Assembly: GCF_003334855.1 (NCBI RefSeq)
Contig: NZ_QOWE01000030.1
Location: 1 to 64,000 of the forward strand
Length of the DNA stretch: 64,000 bases
Source: Larkinella punicea
GTDB taxonomy: Bacteria > Bacteroidota > Bacteroidia > Cytophagales > Spirosomataceae
Direction: 5' to 3'
The position numbers were made by a program, and so were the translations under genes. Position 1 is the first letter of the stretch. The number at the start of each line of letters is the position of its first letter. Below, in pieces: positions 43,042 to 50,914 of the stretch. Below the pieces are notes generated by a model. The model searched no databases, was not told where the DNA came from, and worked only from the letters and a program-made list of their open reading frames with translations.

Positions 43042-44358
43042 ATGCTATTTTTTGAGGATACGGTTTCAGTCGTAAAAGTCGTCGTTTCATTACTTCTCGC
43101 TCTGGCCAGTTGGCTTCTGATTCGATTTCCCGCTCCTTTCCGCCACCACCTGAACCCACGGCCCGCTTTGACGCTCTGGGTTTCGTTCATCGTTTTCCGG
43201 GTTATTCCGTTCCTGATCGTGTATCTGATCCTGGATTTTGCCCCCCGCAGCGACACTGAATTCTTCTACAAGAAAGCCATTGCGGCTTTTGCGGGCAAAA
43301 TGGTCTACCGGGATTTTCTTTCCTACCACGGTCCGCTGTTTGGCTACCTCATTAGTCTGCCGCTTTACCTCTGGTACAATGCCAAAATTCTGATTCCCTT
43401 TATGGCCCTCATCGAGTTCGCCATCGTCTGGGCCACCTGGCGGTATTACCAGGCTAGCCGACCGGATTCCCTGCTGATGGCGGTTTTGTATTTTTTGTTG
43501 CCCATGCCGTTTGTCGCCATGATCCTGAGCAGCGAAGAAGACGTCTGGTTCTGGGGGGTAGGTCTCATCACCCTGCTCTACACCAGCCGTGCGCAAAGCA
43601 GCCTGTGGATTGGCGTCATCTGGGGGCTGTCGATGATTGTCATCAAAAGCATGATCATCGTGCTGCTGGTGCCGGTGTTCTTTCTGGTCGACAACAAATT
43701 CAAGTACGTGCTGGGGCTGGCGCTCGTTGGCGTTCCGTCCATCGTCATCCTGTACCTTCTGATGGGCGATGCCTTCCTGATGCCGCTGCAACATTCCGGC
43801 TACCACATGACGCCCAACATCGTCAGCATCACCCGGCCGTTTCTGAGCAGTCTGTATAACCAGATGAGCCTGACGCGGCTCAACACGATCAGCCTTTTCA
43901 TCACCATGGGGTTGTCGTCCTGGGTGGCCATCCGGTACCGGCATCTGGGCTATCGGCAGATTTTCCCTTCGCTTTACATCCTAACGTTCGGCATTTTCAT
44001 GCTGGCTCAGCCCAGTGCCCCCGGTTTTTACCTGTTCATGTACATGATCGTGGTGCTGTTTGAATTTGTCAGAATCGAAGACAAATCGTTCAATTTTCAG
44101 CTTATCCTGCTCAACTTCCTGATTGTCATTCAACCCATCATCTGGGTAATCTATGTCGGGATGCTGAATTATGACGACTGGCAAACCGTTTTTGCCGCCC
44201 CGGTGAATACCGCCGATTATGTGATTCAGGTCATTGAAGTGGGGCTCTTGCTTTCACTGGTCTGGCACACGTTTAACCACCTTAAATCACTGGACCGGGC
44301 CACGAGCCCATCCTTTCCGCCCCAATCCTGGTCGACGGGTCGTTCGTCGGTTTCGTAA
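43042..44358 (+). CDS. GT-C-like multi-span membrane protein, copy 1
   Basis: This 438-residue protein has about 10-12 membrane spans and is a close paralogue of the next gene. The first outward loop carries LILDFAPRSDTEFFYKKA, where the acidic D..SD pair resembles the catalytic aspartates of GT-C glycosyltransferases that use polyprenyl-phosphate sugars. Next come YRDFLSYHGPLFGYLISLPL and the SSEEDVWFWGVGLITLL segment, whose paralogue has SGQEDVALWIFALLAIV. It probably adds sugars outside the cytoplasmic membrane. The pair is unlinked to a full polysaccharide cluster, although a GT4 gene is 3 kb away. Confidence 0.7.
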   Translation: MLFFEDTVSVVKVVVSLLLALASWLLIRFPAPFRHHLNPRPALTLWVSFIVFRVIPFLIVYLILDFAPRSDTEFFYKKAIAAFAGKMVYRDFLSYHGPLFGYLISLPLYLWYNAKILIPFMALIEFAIVWATWRYYQASRPDSLLMAVLYFLLPMPFVAMILSSEEDVWFWGVGLITLLYTSRAQSSLWIGVIWGLSMIVIKSMIIVLLVPVFFLVDNKFKYVLGLALVGVPSIVILYLLMGDAFLMPLQHSGYHMTPNIVSITRPFLSSLYNQMSLTRLNTISLFITMGLSSWVAIRYRHLGYRQIFPSLYILTFGIFMLAQPSAPGFYLFMYMIVVLFEFVRIEDKSFNFQLILLNFLIVIQPIIWVIYVGMLNYDDWQTVFAAPVNTADYVIQVIEVGLLLSLVWHTFNHLKSLDRATSPSFPPQSWSTGRSSVS

Positions 44359-44388
44359 GGCAGGTTTTCTTTTCATAGCATTTCAACT

Positions 44389-45681
44389 ATGTTTATTGTT
44401 TACGCAAAGGCCGCAACCGCCTTCCTCCTGAGTGCCGTGCTGCTGGTTGCGTGGTTCAAACGCCCGGTTCTTGAATCGTTTCTGGACGAAAAGAAGGTGC
44501 CCTGGCTGTTGATTTTCTGGGTTCTGCTGCGGCTGGTTCCGTTTGTGGTGATTTATATTTTCTTCGACTTTTCGCCCCAGTCGGATGTCGCCAACTACTA
44601 TTATCCCATTGGCATCTCCGCCAAATTGCGGGAAATACCGTACCGGGATGTCCTGAATCCGTATTCGCCCTTCTACGGTTTCTGGATGGAAATTCCGCTG
44701 ATTTTCTGGGACAATACCCGCTCGCTGGTGCTGTTCTTAACCCTGATCGAACTGGTGGCGGTTTGGCTGACATACCGAACCTATGAGGACGTAATGCCGC
44801 GCGCGGAACGTCTTTTCCGGGTCTTGTTTTACATGATGCTTCCCGTTCCTTTCGTGATGTCCATTCTGAGCGGACAGGAAGACGTGGCACTCTGGATTTT
44901 TGCCCTGCTGGCCATTGTCGCCCTCCAACGCGACGGGAATGCGTACCTCTGCGGTTTGCTGCTGGCATTGGGCATTCTATCGACCAAAGCGGTTTTCATC
45001 CTGATCATTCTGCCATTTTTCCTCCTCACCCGTCGGCTGATTCCATTGATGGCGGGTCTGGCCACGCTGGGTATCCCGGTTCTGATTTTCCTGTACATTA
45101 AAACCGGTTCGTTGTTCATCGAACAACCGCTGGAAGAAGGGAAATACCTGAAAGCGCCCAACTGGGCTTCCCTGCTGCATCCTTTCACCTCCGGTTTCAT
45201 CAATGCCGAACTGTCGGTCTGGAACTACGCCGGGCTGGTCATTTGCCTGCTGGTGGGGGTACAAGTGCTGCGGTTACGAGGAAACCACGATTACCGAACG
45301 TATTTTCCGCTGTTCTACATCGCCACCTTCAGCCTGATGACGGTGGTCCAGAAAAATGCCGTTGCCAACTATACTTACCTGTTTATGTTGCCCCTGGTGT
45401 TTCAGATGGTCGACTTCCGCAACCGAACGTCAGTGGTTTTTCTACTGGTGTTCAACATTGCAGCGGCCGTCCATCCATCCCTGTGGTGGCGAATCGGGCA
45501 GCCGTATTACCAAACGGTGAGTGAAATTTTCAGTAAACCGGTTTATATCCTGGAATACAGCATTGAGCTTTTCATCGTCGGCTACCTGCTCTATCTGGTG
45601 GTAAAGGCGCAAAAACAGCTCAAACTGGCTCCGCAGTTGGCTCCCATTCTGCCCCTGAGACCCGAACCAACCCGGATGTAA
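44389..45681 (+). CDS. GT-C-like multi-span membrane protein, copy 2
   Basis: This 430-residue paralogue of the preceding gene starts 30 bp after its stop. Shared features are the acidic first loop FFDFSPQSDVANYYYP, YRDVLNPYSPFYGFWMEIPL, the SGQEDVALWIF block and a similar count of spans (10-12). The two likely arose by tandem duplication and then diverged widely, so they may act on different acceptors or as a heteromer. Annotation as a mannosyltransferase-like GT-C protein is by topology and motif only. Confidence 0.7.
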   Translation: MFIVYAKAATAFLLSAVLLVAWFKRPVLESFLDEKKVPWLLIFWVLLRLVPFVVIYIFFDFSPQSDVANYYYPIGISAKLREIPYRDVLNPYSPFYGFWMEIPLIFWDNTRSLVLFLTLIELVAVWLTYRTYEDVMPRAERLFRVLFYMMLPVPFVMSILSGQEDVALWIFALLAIVALQRDGNAYLCGLLLALGILSTKAVFILIILPFFLLTRRLIPLMAGLATLGIPVLIFLYIKTGSLFIEQPLEEGKYLKAPNWASLLHPFTSGFINAELSVWNYAGLVICLLVGVQVLRLRGNHDYRTYFPLFYIATFSLMTVVQKNAVANYTYLFMLPLVFQMVDFRNRTSVVFLLVFNIAAAVHPSLWWRIGQPYYQTVSEIFSKPVYILEYSIELFIVGYLLYLVVKAQKQLKLAPQLAPILPLRPEPTRM

Positions 45682-45725
45682 GTTTCAGAAACCGGTAAAC
45701 ATCGGTGGATTGAAGTGGTTTTGCG

Positions 45726-45757
45726 TTTGCGCCAAACTCCTCCACCCCCTATATTTG
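45726..45757 (+). promoter_or_regulatory. Full Bacteroidota promoter of bioB
   Basis: TTTG at 45726-45729, a 20-bp spacer and TATATTTG at 45750-45757 match the primary sigma consensus TTTG-N19-21-TAnnTTTG. The ATG of bioB follows 33 bp after the -7 box. Confidence 0.8.
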
Positions 45758-45790
45758 GCTTTATTACCTGACACGCTCTAGATTGTTGCT

Positions 45791-46792
45791 ATGACTGACG
45801 TTCGTACTGACTGGACCCGCGACGAAATCGCTGATATTTATAACTCCCCTGTTCTTGATCTGATCTACCGGGCTGCCACGGTTCACCGCCAGCACCACGA
45901 CCCGCAGGAAGTGCAGGTTTGTACGCTGTTGTCGGTCAAAACCGGGGGCTGCCCCGAAGACTGTGCCTATTGCCCCCAGGCCGCGCGGTACCATACCAGC
46001 GTAAAAGTTCACAAGCTTATGGAAGTGGACGAAGTGCTGACGGCCGCCCACCGGGCGAAGGAGTCAGGCAGCACGCGTTTCTGCATGGGAGCCGCCTGGC
46101 GCGAAGTCCGCGACAACCGGGACTTTGACAAGGTGCTGGAAATGGTGCAGGGCGTCAACCGGATGGGCATGGAAGTGTGCTGCACGCTCGGGATGCTGAC
46201 CGAAACGCAGGCGGAAAAACTGAAAACCGCCGGTTTATACGCCTATAACCACAACCTCGACACCAGCGAAGAATACTACGGTGACATCATTTCGACCCGT
46301 ACCTACGACGACCGGCTGGATACGCTCGGCAACGTTCGGCAGGCTGGTATTTCGGTTTGTTCCGGCGGCATCATCGGCATGGGCGAAAGCCACCAGGACC
46401 GCATCGGGATGCTGCTCACCCTGGCCAATTTGCCCGAACACCCCGAATCCGTCCCGGTCAATGCGCTGGTTCCCGTTGAAGGGACTCCGCTGGAAGATCA
46501 ACCCCGCGTATCGGTTTGGGAAATGCTTCGGATGATTGCCACCGCCCGGATCATCATGCCCAGGGCGATGGTACGCTTATCGGCGGGCCGGGTTCGGATG
46601 AACACCGAAGAGCAGGCATTGTGTTTTCTGGCCGGTGCCAACTCCATTTTTGCCGGCGACAAACTGCTGACCACACCCAATCCGGAAGAAGATCAAGATC
46701 GGCAATTGTTCCAGACGCTTAACATCCGCCCGCGCAAGGCGTTTAAGGATGCGGAGAAACCGGCGGTGGTTTTTGAGCAGATTCCGTTGTGA
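45791..46792 (+). CDS. bioB: Biotin synthase (radical SAM)
   Basis: This 333-residue enzyme inserts sulfur into dethiobiotin. The radical-SAM 4Fe-4S ligands are Cys54, Cys58 and Cys61 in [12 protein letters not shown]. The downstream 2Fe-2S region includes [18 protein letters not shown] and [14 protein letters not shown], and the C-terminal [11 protein letters not shown] holds the conserved cluster arginine. It has its own consensus promoter and no other bio genes nearby, so biotin synthesis is dispersed in this genome. Length matches the family. Confidence 0.97.
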   Translation: MTDVRTDWTRDEIADIYNSPVLDLIYRAATVHRQHHDPQEVQVCTLLSVKTGGCPEDCAYCPQAARYHTSVKVHKLMEVDEVLTAAHRAKESGSTRFCMGAAWREVRDNRDFDKVLEMVQGVNRMGMEVCCTLGMLTETQAEKLKTAGLYAYNHNLDTSEEYYGDIISTRTYDDRLDTLGNVRQAGISVCSGGIIGMGESHQDRIGMLLTLANLPEHPESVPVNALVPVEGTPLEDQPRVSVWEMLRMIATARIIMPRAMVRLSAGRVRMNTEEQALCFLAGANSIFAGDKLLTTPNPEEDQDRQLFQTLNIRPRKAFKDAEKPAVVFEQIPL

Positions 46793-46812
46793 GACAAGTT
46801 TCGGAGAGACTG

Positions 46813-46820
46813 TAACTTTG
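46813..46820 (+). promoter_or_regulatory. Promoter element (TAACTTTG) before the orphan gene
   Basis: TAACTTTG matches TAnnTTTG; TTG at 46787-46789 lies 23 bp upstream, slightly wide for the -33 box. The start of the orphan gene is 71 bp downstream, past a hairpin. Confidence 0.55.
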
Positions 46821-46829
46821 TTTATTATG

Positions 46830-46871
46830 TTTCGTAAAGCTCCAGAATATACCTTCCGAAGCTTTACGAAA
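46830..46871 (+). other. 12-bp leader hairpin before the orphan gene
   Basis: TTTCGTAAAGCT (46830-46841) and AGCTTTACGAAA (46860-46871) are perfect complements around an 18-nt loop, between the promoter element and ATG 46892. It may be an operator or an mRNA structure limiting translation. No T-run follows. Confidence 0.6.
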
Positions 46872-46891
46872 TACGTGTGCCGCAAACTTAA

Positions 46892-47437
46892 ATGCAAAGT
46901 ATGGAATCTAATGAAACTTACGATCTATGGCATAGAAGACAATATCCAAGCCAGTACATTTGGGAAAGCTATTTATTTCCGGCTTATGGCATTACGGATT
47001 CATCTTGCCAATGTGGAGTGAATTTAAAGATTTTTGGCTGTAATAAATGTCACTTTCAAGCACAGGGAACAACACTAAATCAAGAACAAATTAAAACAGT
47101 TACTACGTTAGTTGAAAAGCAGCAATCTTTTGTTGATGACATTCGAAAATCTATATTTGAATATTATCAATTTATATGGAATGACTACGGTCATTATATG
47201 GATGACACGACTAAATACCCTCTAATACAATTAAATGAGGTATATAAAATCGATGATTTAATAAAATTAAAATCGCTTCACTGCCCGGAAAAGATGAAAG
47301 AAGGGACTTTCGGCCTTTGTTTTAGCTGCACTTTCGATGAAGAACACGGGTTAGGAATTCGTTTTAAGGAATATAAAATTGCTGAAATTGGTGGAGAAGA
47401 TGTAGGCTTTGGTCAGTTTCACTGGAACCCGATCTAA
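46892..47437 (+). CDS. AT-rich orphan protein, DUF6985-like C-terminus (tentative)
   Basis: The 181-residue soluble protein has an N-terminal cysteine motif (CQCGVNLKIFGCNKC), which could bind zinc, and a C-terminal segment GTFGLCFSCTFDEEHGLGIR. That segment recalls the DUF6985-type domain seen among immunity-like and orphan proteins; this match is from memory and weak. ATG 46901 is an alternative start. The gene is clearly AT-rich compared with bioB and the GT4 gene on either side, pointing to recent acquisition. It ends 4 bp from the convergent glycosyltransferase. Confidence 0.6.
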   Translation: MQSMESNETYDLWHRRQYPSQYIWESYLFPAYGITDSSCQCGVNLKIFGCNKCHFQAQGTTLNQEQIKTVTTLVEKQQSFVDDIRKSIFEYYQFIWNDYGHYMDDTTKYPLIQLNEVYKIDDLIKLKSLHCPEKMKEGTFGLCFSCTFDEEHGLGIRFKEYKIAEIGGEDVGFGQFHWNPI

Positions 47438-47441
47438 GTAA

Positions 47442-48701
47442 CTACTTCACAAACACGTCCTTGTCTTTCCCAATCGTGTTGAATAGGGCGTCCTCGATCC
47501 GGTCGATGGCCTTTTCAAACGTCCACTGCTCCTGAACAATCCGCCGGGCATTGCGCGAAAGCCGATCCGCCAGGCCGCTATCCGTCAGTACCCGCTCCAC
47601 CGCCCGCGCCATTTCTTCCGGTTTCCGGTTGACTAACAGGCCGTTGTAATTCCCAATAACGGTTTCCCGGACTCCTCCTTCCGCAACAGCGACCACCGGC
47701 AAACCGCAGGCATTGGCCTCCAGCGGAGCCAGGCCGAAGGGTTCCAGAGTCGACGTATACAGCAGACAAGATGCCGTATTGAGGAGTTGCACCAGTTCCT
47801 GATGCGGTATTTTTTCCCTGGGTTCAAAGTTCACCTGCAACGACCGGCTCAGGTCCTTCAACTTGTCGACATACGCCGTGTCGCCCATGTCGCCCACCCA
47901 GATCAGTTTCGGGCGAATGGCTTCGGGAATCAGGGCCAGCGACTCAATGGCCAGATCGGGCCGTTTGTGCTGAAAAAACGCCCCCAAGCCCATGACAAAC
48001 GGTTCACGGGGTAAATTTTGGTAGGGAAACAGGCTGGCGTCGATGCCCAGATAACAGACTTCACCCGCGCCACCGTAGGCGCGAAGCACGTTTTCGTTGC
48101 TGAAATAGGAATTGACCAGTACTTTATCGTAACTGCGGTAGTTCTGAATTTCTTCCCGTACCCGCACGCGTGCCTGACGAATCTTGAACATATCGTCCCA
48201 ATACTGGCTCCGGTAGTCGGCCTTTCTCCAGTTTCCGTTGGCCGGCGGAAGCCCTTCCCAGATCAGTTCCGGTGACGATTCAAAGAGGGTACGGTTGGGT
48301 TCGCCCAGATACAGGGCTTTCGGAATATTAACGAACCGGCCGATGTAGGGCATCGAAAAATTGATGCAGGAGTTGGCAAAAAGCACGTCAAAACCGCCCG
48401 CGTTGATCTGATCGGCGCAGCGGCTGCAAAAGTCAAGCATTCGCCGGATGCGGGTTTCCGGCTCGAATTTCAACGCCCAGAGCTTATCCCGGTATTCGTC
48501 CCGAATGCGGATGTCCATCGACAACGGCAGGATGTGCGTCTTGTCCACATACCGGTCCACGTCCAGAAACTTCGTGTCGGCGACCGACGACGTCCACACT
48601 TCAATGGAATGACCGCGCTGGGCAAGCCCTTTAATATGCTGGTGCAAAGCCCGGCTTCCGCCCCCGCTCCGCAGATTATGCCAAACTGCAATTTTCATCA
48701 A
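47442..48701 (-). CDS. Family 4 glycosyltransferase
   Basis: The 419-residue cytosolic GT-B enzyme opens MKIAVWHNLRSGGGSRALHQHIKGLAQRGH, with the acceptor-side glycine loop. It contains VLVNSYFSNENVLRAYGG and VGDMGDTAYVDKL, and the GT4 E-x7-E motif EPFGLAPLEANACGLPVVA in the donor-binding half. It makes a retaining glycosidic bond, likely for a surface polysaccharide or glycolipid. Gene context gives no sugar. It is separated by 57 bp from the metallophosphoesterase upstream. Confidence 0.9.
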   Translation of the reverse strand: MMKIAVWHNLRSGGGSRALHQHIKGLAQRGHSIEVWTSSVADTKFLDVDRYVDKTHILPLSMDIRIRDEYRDKLWALKFEPETRIRRMLDFCSRCADQINAGGFDVLFANSCINFSMPYIGRFVNIPKALYLGEPNRTLFESSPELIWEGLPPANGNWRKADYRSQYWDDMFKIRQARVRVREEIQNYRSYDKVLVNSYFSNENVLRAYGGAGEVCYLGIDASLFPYQNLPREPFVMGLGAFFQHKRPDLAIESLALIPEAIRPKLIWVGDMGDTAYVDKLKDLSRSLQVNFEPREKIPHQELVQLLNTASCLLYTSTLEPFGLAPLEANACGLPVVAVAEGGVRETVIGNYNGLLVNRKPEEMARAVERVLTDSGLADRLSRNARRIVQEQWTFEKAIDRIEDALFNTIGKDKDVFVK

Positions 48702-48758
48702 CTACCACTCATTCAGGTAAACGAGTTGCCAATATAGTATTTATTTTCGGCAACTTTT

Positions 48759-49289
48759 TTACCGCTTACCCAATTCTATCACTTCCATATCCCGAACCCG
48801 ACCGGCATCAAGCGTAAACCGCAAAACCGTCCGAACCGGGTGGAAACCGTGTTTTCCGGCAGCTCCGGGATTGATAAACAGCAGGTTATTGATTTTAGGA
48901 TCGCGGGTAACCTTCAAAATATGGGAATGACCACATACAAACAGATCCGGCGAATGCTGGATCAAACCGGGCCGGACAATAGGATTATACCGGGGCGGTG
49001 TGCCGCCGATGTGCGTCATCCAGATGGAAAGCCCTTCCAGATCAAACCGCTGGTGTTCGGGACATTCGTGGGTCACATCCCGGTCGTCGATGTTGCCGAA
49101 AACGCCCCGGAACGGTTTGAAAGCCCGCAGGTCGTCGATGATCTTCACCGAACCGATGTCGCCGGCATGCCAAATTTCATCGCATTCCGCAAAATGGGTA
49201 AACAGTTGTGGATCTAAAAAACCGTGGGTGTCGGAAAGCAAGCCGATGCGAGTCAAGGTTGTTACACAGGGTTTATCGGAGAAAATCAA
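48759..49289 (-). CDS. Metallophosphoesterase, YfcE/MJ0936 type
   Basis: This 176-residue phosphodiesterase has the calcineurin-like metal motifs in order: LLSDTHG, HAGDIG, VFGNIDDRD and CGHSHILK, with INPGAAGKHG near the end. The frame starts at ATG 49289, but the first eleven residues are encoded by one arm of a 20-bp inverted repeat. Codon 12 is a TTG (49256) that would give a more usual N-terminus (LTRIGLLSDTHG). Members hydrolyse small phosphodiesters. It lies downstream of the RND efflux operon and may receive readthrough. Confidence 0.88.
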   Translation of the reverse strand: MIFSDKPCVTTLTRIGLLSDTHGFLDPQLFTHFAECDEIWHAGDIGSVKIIDDLRAFKPFRGVFGNIDDRDVTHECPEHQRFDLEGLSIWMTHIGGTPPRYNPIVRPGLIQHSPDLFVCGHSHILKVTRDPKINNLLFINPGAAGKHGFHPVRTVLRFTLDAGRVRDMEVIELGKR

Positions 49290-49345
49290 AGTTAATCAGA
49301 GACGCCCTGATAACCTCTGGTTCCCTCCGATAAACCCTGTGTAAC
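49261..49345. repeat. 20-bp perfect inverted repeat between tolC-like and phosphoesterase genes
   Basis: GTTACACAGGGTTTATCGGA (49261-49280) is the exact complement of 49326-49345, with a 45-nt loop. It starts 12 bp after the stop of the outer-membrane factor gene and reaches into the annotated start of the phosphoesterase. It could separate the two transcripts, although no T-run follows. Confidence 0.8.
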
Positions 49346-49357
49346 ATAACATTTAGT

Positions 49358-50914
49358 TTACTGCCAGCCGCCCCCCAGCGCCCGATACAGGTCGATGACG
49401 GATAAGAACTGCGCCCGTTTGGTGTTAATCAGCGAGAGTTCAGCCGCCAGCACACTGCGCTGTGCCGTGATGACTTCCAGGTACGAAGCATAGCCCGTTG
49501 CAAATAGTTCATCGGAAATAGTAGCCGCCTGGCCCAATACCGCCACTTCCTGTGCCTGTAGTTCCGCCACCTTGCGGTAATTTTCAATTCCCCGCAAACT
49601 GGTGGTCACTTCGCTGAAACCGGTCAGCACGGTTTTCTGGTATCCGTAAAACGCTTCCCGGCTTTGGGCAACCGACAACGAGTAGTTCGATTTCAGGTAC
49701 CGGCGGTTGAAAACCGGAGCCGCCAACCCGCCCAACACGCCGATTGCCAAGGAAGCCGGATCAAGCAAAACCGACGCCCGGAATGCATTCAGGCCCACGT
49801 AGGGCGTCAGCGTCAGGGACGGCAAAAACTCCGCCCGGGCCACCTCCACGTCGACGTTCGCAGCTTCCATCGCCAGTTCGGCCTGCTGGATATCCGGTCG
49901 GCGACGCAGCATCTGACTCGGAATGCCCGCCGAGATCTGGGCCGGCAATTCCTGGTTGCTGATGGTTTTATTTCGTGCAATGGGTTGCGGAAACCGCCCC
50001 AGCAACTGATTCAACTGGTTTTCGGTCTCCACAATTTGCTGCTGCACCTGGGCTTCCAGGCTCCGGGTGTTGAGCAATTGCGCATTGAATTGCTGAACGG
50101 CGAGTTCGGTAACGCGTCCGGCGGCTTTCTGAACCACCACCAGTTCGGACGCCCGTTGTTGCAAAGCCTGGTTTTCGCGAAGAATCTCCAGTTCGCTGTC
50201 CAACGCCAGGAGCCCGTAATACAGGCGGGCGACCTCGGCAATCAGTGAGGTAACGATCAGATGACGCCCTTTTTCGGACGCCAGAAAACGCACGTAAGCC
50301 GCTCGTTTGCGGTTTCGCAGTTTCCCCCACAGGTCAATCTCCCAGTTGCTCCGTAAACCCAGGAAGTATTCCGGCGTTGCATCGGGGATGCGCTGTTTAC
50401 CATCAATGTTAGGCGACAGGTTGGTATCAAAATTCCCGACGCCGTTCAGGGTGTAGCGCCCAAACCGATCGACTCCGGCGGCAGCCACGGCATTGACCGA
50501 CGGCACCAGCGCCCCCCGGCTGTACTCAAAATTGGCACGCGCCATTTCGATGCGCTGCGAGGCAATCTGCAAATCCGGGTTTCGGGCCAAAGCCGTATCG
50601 ATCAGACTTTCCAGATCCGGGTCCGAAAAGAACGCTTTCCAATTCAGGTTGCCAACCGATGTCGAGTCCGTGTTTCCGGTAAACGACGTGGGCAGTGTCC
50701 GGGCTTTCGGCAGTTGCAGGGGTTCAGAAACCCGGCAGCTACTCAATAGAAAAAGCGGAATGAGATAAACTATGAGCTTTTGAAACTTCGGTTTAATAGC
50801 CCCTAAATCCCCTAAAGGGGACTTGGACGCAGCAAAATCCGGATGTTCCAAGTCCCCTTTAGGGGATTTAGGGGCTTCTGAAATACTTGATTTATGAATG
50901 AACGGTCGTTCCAT
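49358..50914 (-). CDS. TolC/NodT-family outer membrane efflux lipoprotein
   Basis: The 518-residue frame encodes a NodT-type outer-membrane channel: a lipobox LFLLSSC60, two OEP repeats, RPDIQQAELAMEAANVDVEVARAEFLP and final INTKRAQFLSVIDLYRALGGGW. The signal peptide proper begins around residue 41 (KPKFQKLIVYLIPLFLLSSC). Residues 13-39 are written by a palindromic repeat (50798-50876) that ends exactly where codon 40, ATT, begins. So the 40-residue extension is foreign, and initiation either starts at ATG 50914, which overlaps the RND gene, or at a rare start near codon 40. It is the third component of the operon. Confidence 0.9.
   Translation of the reverse strand: MERPFIHKSSISEAPKSPKGDLEHPDFAASKSPLGDLGAIKPKFQKLIVYLIPLFLLSSCRVSEPLQLPKARTLPTSFTGNTDSTSVGNLNWKAFFSDPDLESLIDTALARNPDLQIASQRIEMARANFEYSRGALVPSVNAVAAAGVDRFGRYTLNGVGNFDTNLSPNIDGKQRIPDATPEYFLGLRSNWEIDLWGKLRNRKRAAYVRFLASEKGRHLIVTSLIAEVARLYYGLLALDSELEILRENQALQQRASELVVVQKAAGRVTELAVQQFNAQLLNTRSLEAQVQQQIVETENQLNQLLGRFPQPIARNKTISNQELPAQISAGIPSQMLRRRPDIQQAELAMEAANVDVEVARAEFLPSLTLTPYVGLNAFRASVLLDPASLAIGVLGGLAAPVFNRRYLKSNYSLSVAQSREAFYGYQKTVLTGFSEVTTSLRGIENYRKVAELQAQEVAVLGQAATISDELFATGYASYLEVITAQRSVLAAELSLINTKRAQFLSVIDLYRALGGGWQ
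50798..50876. repeat. CCCCTAAAGGGG palindrome family, copy B, inside a reading frame
   Basis: Arms 50798-50827 and 50847-50876 are 30-bp perfect complements containing CCCCTAAATCCCCTAAAGGGG. The loop CGCAGCAAAATCCGGATGT resembles that of copy A at 4541-4565. The element lies between the outer-membrane factor's ATG and its signal peptide and is read in frame. Confidence 0.9.
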
